Source: an uncultured Eubacteriales bacterium (lineage in GTDB: Bacteria; Bacillota; Clostridia; Oscillospirales; Acutalibacteraceae). Taken from it: 64,000 nt of DNA. Of the stretch, positions 60,741-64,000 are shown one piece after another. The stretch is taken from positions 1 through 64,000 of the forward strand of contig CABUHY010000014.1 of NCBI GenBank assembly GCA_902491475.1, read 5' to 3'. The notes beneath the pieces are model-generated. The model made no database searches and was not told the origin of the DNA. It was given only the letters and a program-made list of their open reading frames with translations. The stretch's first letter is position 1, and every line of letters starts with the position of its first letter. The position numbers and the translations under genes are program-made.

Positions 60741-61943
60741 GTGAACAGTAAATTGACTCTCGACAACATCTACAAAGCAAGCTATGTGCTTAAAAATGTT
60801 GTCAGAAAAACAGATGTTATTTATGCTCCCAAGCTTAAACCCGGCACAGAGCTTTATCTCAAAACCGAAAATTTACAGGTAACGGGTTCGTTTAAGGTAA
60901 GAGGCGCATACTACAAGATGTCGCAGCTTACCCCGGAGGAAAAGGCAAAGGGTGTTATTGCCTGTTCGGCAGGTAACCATGCGCAGGGCGTTGCCCTTGC
61001 GGCACAGAAAAACGGAATTAAGGCTACAATCTGCCTCCCCGACGGCGCTCCGATTTCTAAAATCGAGGCTACAAAGAGCTACGGGGCGGAAATTTGCCTT
61101 GTAAACGGCGTTTATGACGACGCATACAAAAAGGCTCTTGAATTGAGAGACGAAAACGGCTATACATTTATCCACCCGTTCAACGACCCCGATGTAATAT
61201 CGGGTCAGGGCACAATCGCTCTCGAACTTTACGAGCAGATACCCGACCTTGACGCGGTTATCGTTCCCGTAGGCGGCGGCGGACTTATCTCGGGCGTTGC
61301 TTTCGCAATAAAGCAGCTCAATCCCAATGTCAAGGTTTACGGCGTACAGGCTGCGGGCGCTCCGTCAATGAAAAATTCGCTTGCGGACGGCAAGATTGAA
61401 ACTCTCCCGAGCGTAAAAACCATTGCCGACGGTATTGCGGTAAAGGAGCCGGGCGACCTTACATACGATATTTGCTCAAAGTATGTTGACGAGATAGTAA
61501 CCGTTACCGACGATGAAATTTCGGCGGCTATCCTCGCTTTGATGGAACAGCACAAGCTTGTTGCCGAGGGTGCGGGCGCAGTTCCCGTTGCGGCGGCTAT
61601 GTTCGACAAGATTGATTTGAAGGGCAAAAAGGCTGTTTGCGTTGTTTCGGGCGGTAATATCGATGTTACGATCCTTTCAAGGGTTATCGCAAGAGGTCTT
61701 TTGATGTCGGGCAGAAGCTGTCAGTTCAATATCGAGCTTGTTGACAAGCCCGGTCAGCTTCTCAAGGTTTCGCAGATTATTTCGGAGTGCGGCGGCAATG
61801 TTACCGCAGTATATCACGAGCACGCACCCGAGGGCTCGGATGTAAACGGCTGCTATCTTACCGTTACGCTTGAAACAAGGAACTTCGAGCACATCGACAC
61901 CATTAAAAAAGCGCTTGAAGACGCAGGACTTAAACTTTTTTGA
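60741..61943 (+). CDS. ilvA: Threonine ammonia-lyase
   Basis: Protein of 400 aa: PLP lysine in TGSFKVRGA, serine/glycine loops SAGNHAQG and GGGGLISG, and a C-terminal ACT-like domain (about 325-400). The length matches the short single-regulatory-domain class found in clostridia. Deaminates threonine to 2-oxobutyrate, the isoleucine precursor, and releases a reactive enamine that RidA (next gene) removes. Confidence 0.94.
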   Translation: MNSKLTLDNIYKASYVLKNVVRKTDVIYAPKLKPGTELYLKTENLQVTGSFKVRGAYYKMSQLTPEEKAKGVIACSAGNHAQGVALAAQKNGIKATICLPDGAPISKIEATKSYGAEICLVNGVYDDAYKKALELRDENGYTFIHPFNDPDVISGQGTIALELYEQIPDLDAVIVPVGGGGLISGVAFAIKQLNPNVKVYGVQAAGAPSMKNSLADGKIETLPSVKTIADGIAVKEPGDLTYDICSKYVDEIVTVTDDEISAAILALMEQHKLVAEGAGAVPVAAAMFDKIDLKGKKAVCVVSGGNIDVTILSRVIARGLLMSGRSCQFNIELVDKPGQLLKVSQIISECGGNVTAVYHEHAPEGSDVNGCYLTVTLETRNFEHIDTIKKALEDAGLKLF

Positions 61944-61961
61944 TTAAAGGAGATTTTAACT

Positions 61962-62333
61962 ATGGAAAAGATTTCAACAAATAAAGCACCCAAAGCTATA
62001 GGACCCTATTCGCAGGCAATTTCCGTAAACGGTACGGTATATACTTCGGGTCAGATAGCACTCGACCCCGAAAAAGGCGTTATCGTAGGCGACGAGATTA
62101 AGTCTCAGACCGAAAGAGTTATGAAGAACCTTCAGGCTGTTCTCGAAGAGGCGGGCACATCGTTCGACAAGGTAATCAAGACCACTTGCTTCCTTGCGGA
62201 TATTAACGATTTCGTTCCGTTCAACGAGGTTTACGGCGAATACATCACTTCCGCACCCGCACGCAGCTGCGTTGAGGTAAAGGGCTTACCCAAGGGCGCA
62301 TTGGTGGAAGTCGAGGTTATAGCGCAGATATAA
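61962..62333 (+). CDS. ridA: RidA family enamine/imine deaminase
   Basis: Protein of 123 aa of the YjgF/YER057c/UK114 family, with the conserved arginine in PARSCVEVKGLPKGALVEVE. Hydrolyses 2-aminoacrylate-type enamines from PLP enzymes such as IlvA, preventing damage. Placement 18 bp after ilvA matches this role. Confidence 0.94.
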   Translation: MEKISTNKAPKAIGPYSQAISVNGTVYTSGQIALDPEKGVIVGDEIKSQTERVMKNLQAVLEEAGTSFDKVIKTTCFLADINDFVPFNEVYGEYITSAPARSCVEVKGLPKGALVEVEVIAQI

Positions 62334-62343
62334 GGAGTAAACA

Positions 62344-64000
62344 ATGGTAAACACATCAAGATACACAAGACAGTTTTTCCCCGTCAAAAATCCGACGAGG
62401 AAATGGCTTGACAAGACATATATCGAAAAGCCGCCGATTTGGTGCTCGGTCGATTTGAGAGACGGCAACCAGTCGCTTATCGTGCCTATGAGCCTTGAAG
62501 AAAAGCTTGATTTCTTTCAGCTTTTGGTAAAGCTCGGCTTTAAGGAGATTGAGGTCGGCTTCCCTGCGGCAAGCGAAACGGAATACACCTTCCTGCGTAC
62601 GCTTATCGAAAAGGATATGATTCCCGACGATGTAACCGTACAGGTTCTCACACAGAGCCGTGAGCACATCATCAGAAAGACCTTTGAGGCGCTCAAGGGC
62701 TGCAAAAACGCAATAGTTCATCTTTATAACTCAACCTCTCTCGCTCAGCGTGAGCAGGTTTTCAGAAAATCCAAGGAGGAGATTTTGAAAATCGCCGTTG
62801 ACGGTGCAATCCTCTTTGAGAACATCGCAAAGGAAATGGGCATAAATTACCGTTATGAGTATTCGCCCGAGTCCTTTACGGGAACAGAGCCCGAATATGC
62901 GCTTGAAGTGTGCAATGCCGTTCTTGATGTGTGGAAGCCCACACCCGACAGAAAGGCTATCATCAACCTTCCCGTAACGGTTGAGCTCTCCTCGCCGCAT
63001 GTCTATGCGGACCAGGTTGAGTATATGTGCGACAACCTTAAATACAGGGATTCCGTTGTGGTTTCGCTTCATCCTCACAATGACAGAGGTTGTGCCGTAG
63101 CGGATTCCGAGCTCGGAATTTTAGCGGGTGCCGACAGAATTGAGGGCACTCTCTTCGGCAACGGCGAGCGCACGGGTAATGTCGATATAGTAACGCTCGC
63201 AATGAATATGTACGCACAGGGCGTTGACCCGGGACTTGATTTCTCGGATATGCCCAACATAGTTTCCGTCTATGAGAGAAACACCGGTATGACCGTTTAT
63301 GACAGACAGCCTTATGCGGGCAAGCTTGTCTTTGCGGCGTTCTCGGGCTCGCATCAGGACGCAATAGCAAAGGGTATGCAGTACCGTGAGGAGAAGAAGT
63401 GCGACACCTGGACGGTTCCCTATCTTCCCATTGACCCCGCCGATGTCGGCAGACAGTACGAAACGGATGTTATCCGCATAAATTCGCAGTCGGGCAAGGG
63501 CGGTATCGGATATTTGCTTGAACATCAGTTCGGCTATGACCTTCCCAAGAAAATGCGTGAGGATGTCGGTTATACCGTCAAGAGCATTTCCGACCACGCA
63601 CACGCAGAGCTTCATCCCGACGAGGTTCTCAAGGCGTTTACCGACAACTATATAAACATCAACGACCCGATAAAGCTTGTTGATTATCACTTTGTCCGTT
63701 CGGACACGATAAAGGTTATGCTCACGGTTGAAATGAACGGCGAGGTAAAAGAGGTTGTCGCTCACGGTAACGGACGCCTCGACGCGGTAAGCAACGCTAT
63801 TAAGAACAGCCTCGGCGTTTCGTTCTCTGAGCTTACTTATGAGGAGCACGCTTTGACAAAGGGCTCTTCCTCGCAGGCGATTTCCTATGTCGGCATTACG
63901 CTTGACAACGGCAAGCTCGTATGGGGCGCAGGCGTAAACGACGATATTATCGCCGCATCAATCAGCGCTTTGTTCTCGGCTGTAAACCGCGGAATAAAAG
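62344..64000 (+). CDS. leuA: 2-Isopropylmalate synthase, long form (3' end outside window)
   Basis: 552 codons lie in the window and the frame is open to its end. It begins with ATG at 62344 (AAGGAG 6 nt upstream). N-terminal DRE-TIM barrel motif (SVDLRDGNQSL), metal motif LHPHNDRG and LFGNGERTGNVD, then the C-terminal leucine-sensing region. It matches the type-2 LeuA form of about 560 residues (as in Corynebacterium). First committed step of leucine synthesis, feedback-inhibited by leucine. Confidence 0.95.
   Translation, partial: MVNTSRYTRQFFPVKNPTRKWLDKTYIEKPPIWCSVDLRDGNQSLIVPMSLEEKLDFFQLLVKLGFKEIEVGFPAASETEYTFLRTLIEKDMIPDDVTVQVLTQSREHIIRKTFEALKGCKNAIVHLYNSTSLAQREQVFRKSKEEILKIAVDGAILFENIAKEMGINYRYEYSPESFTGTEPEYALEVCNAVLDVWKPTPDRKAIINLPVTVELSSPHVYADQVEYMCDNLKYRDSVVVSLHPHNDRGCAVADSELGILAGADRIEGTLFGNGERTGNVDIVTLAMNMYAQGVDPGLDFSDMPNIVSVYERNTGMTVYDRQPYAGKLVFAAFSGSHQDAIAKGMQYREEKKCDTWTVPYLPIDPADVGRQYETDVIRINSQSGKGGIGYLLEHQFGYDLPKKMREDVGYTVKSISDHAHAELHPDEVLKAFTDNYININDPIKLVDYHFVRSDTIKVMLTVEMNGEVKEVVAHGNGRLDAVSNAIKNSLGVSFSELTYEEHALTKGSSSQAISYVGITLDNGKLVWGAGVNDDIIAASISALFSAVNRGIK

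Overview
The window looks like the chromosome of an anaerobic, gut-type Clostridia bacterium, probably Oscillospirales/Ruminococcaceae. The evidence is a leucine-type T-box leader, a Gram-positive LexA box, an SLH-anchored BspA-like surface protein, a NEAT heme-binding protein, an ECF transporter, an FprA-type flavoprotein and AGGAGG-type ribosome binding sites. No oxygen-respiration genes are seen. The genus is inferred, not proven.

Layout. 0.1-3.9 kb (-): an FtsX-type ABC exporter behind a promoter holding two GTTAGC-N4-GCTAAC palindromes. 4.0-5.2 kb (-): FprA flavoprotein. 5.4-10.7 kb (+): GH2 glycosidase, a mini ferredoxin-thioredoxin reductase-like protein and an M16C peptidase. 11.1-14.2 kb (+): LRR/SLH surface protein. 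14.3-16.5 kb: tRNA-Pro preceded by two 190-bp repeats that each carry its 5' half, then gene debris (AbiEii fragment) and a possible small RNA. 16.6-17.4 kb (-): patatin-like hydrolase. 17.4-19.6 kb: dense repeats, including a structured element whose helices covary between copies, and tandem units carrying the 3' end of tRNA-Gln. 19.6-20.0 kb (-): tRNA-Gln, tRNA-His, tRNA-Arg. 20.0-26.8 kb: AzlCD exporter and the divergent LivJHMGF importer. 26.9-29.8 kb (+): DUF3137, LemA and an SOS-controlled Y-family polymerase. 29.8-31.1 kb (-): amidohydrolase. 31.2-38.4 kb (-): a putative heme/iron operon (NEAT protein, ECF S-T-A1A2, two ABC exporter halves, YgbA-like protein). 38.7-41.5 kb (+): zinc-ribbon LRR protein, HTH protein, kinase-like protein. 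41.6-43.5 kb (+): methyltransferase and two paralogous ATC-hydrolase-family proteins behind a GTTAGC palindrome. 43.7-54.2 kb: polysaccharide locus (GH18, two phosphoesterases, MATE, GH16, a large GH-like protein) with a divergent AraC regulator. 54.2-64 kb (+): T-box, ilvB-ilvN-ilvC-ilvD, an AAA ATPase (DUF815), ilvA, ridA and leuA, which runs off the end.

How the parts work together. Branched-chain amino acids are the main theme: synthesis under a leucine T-box, uptake by Liv, export by Azl. The most interesting system is a likely metal- or heme-responsive regulon. The same palindrome occurs at the promoters of the FtsX exporter and the heme/ECF operon and in the leader of the methyltransferase operon, at positions suited to repression. 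No matching regulator is encoded in the window. The second highlight is the repeat cluster at 18.4-19.6 kb, where compensatory base changes in three helices point to a structured RNA or DNA element.
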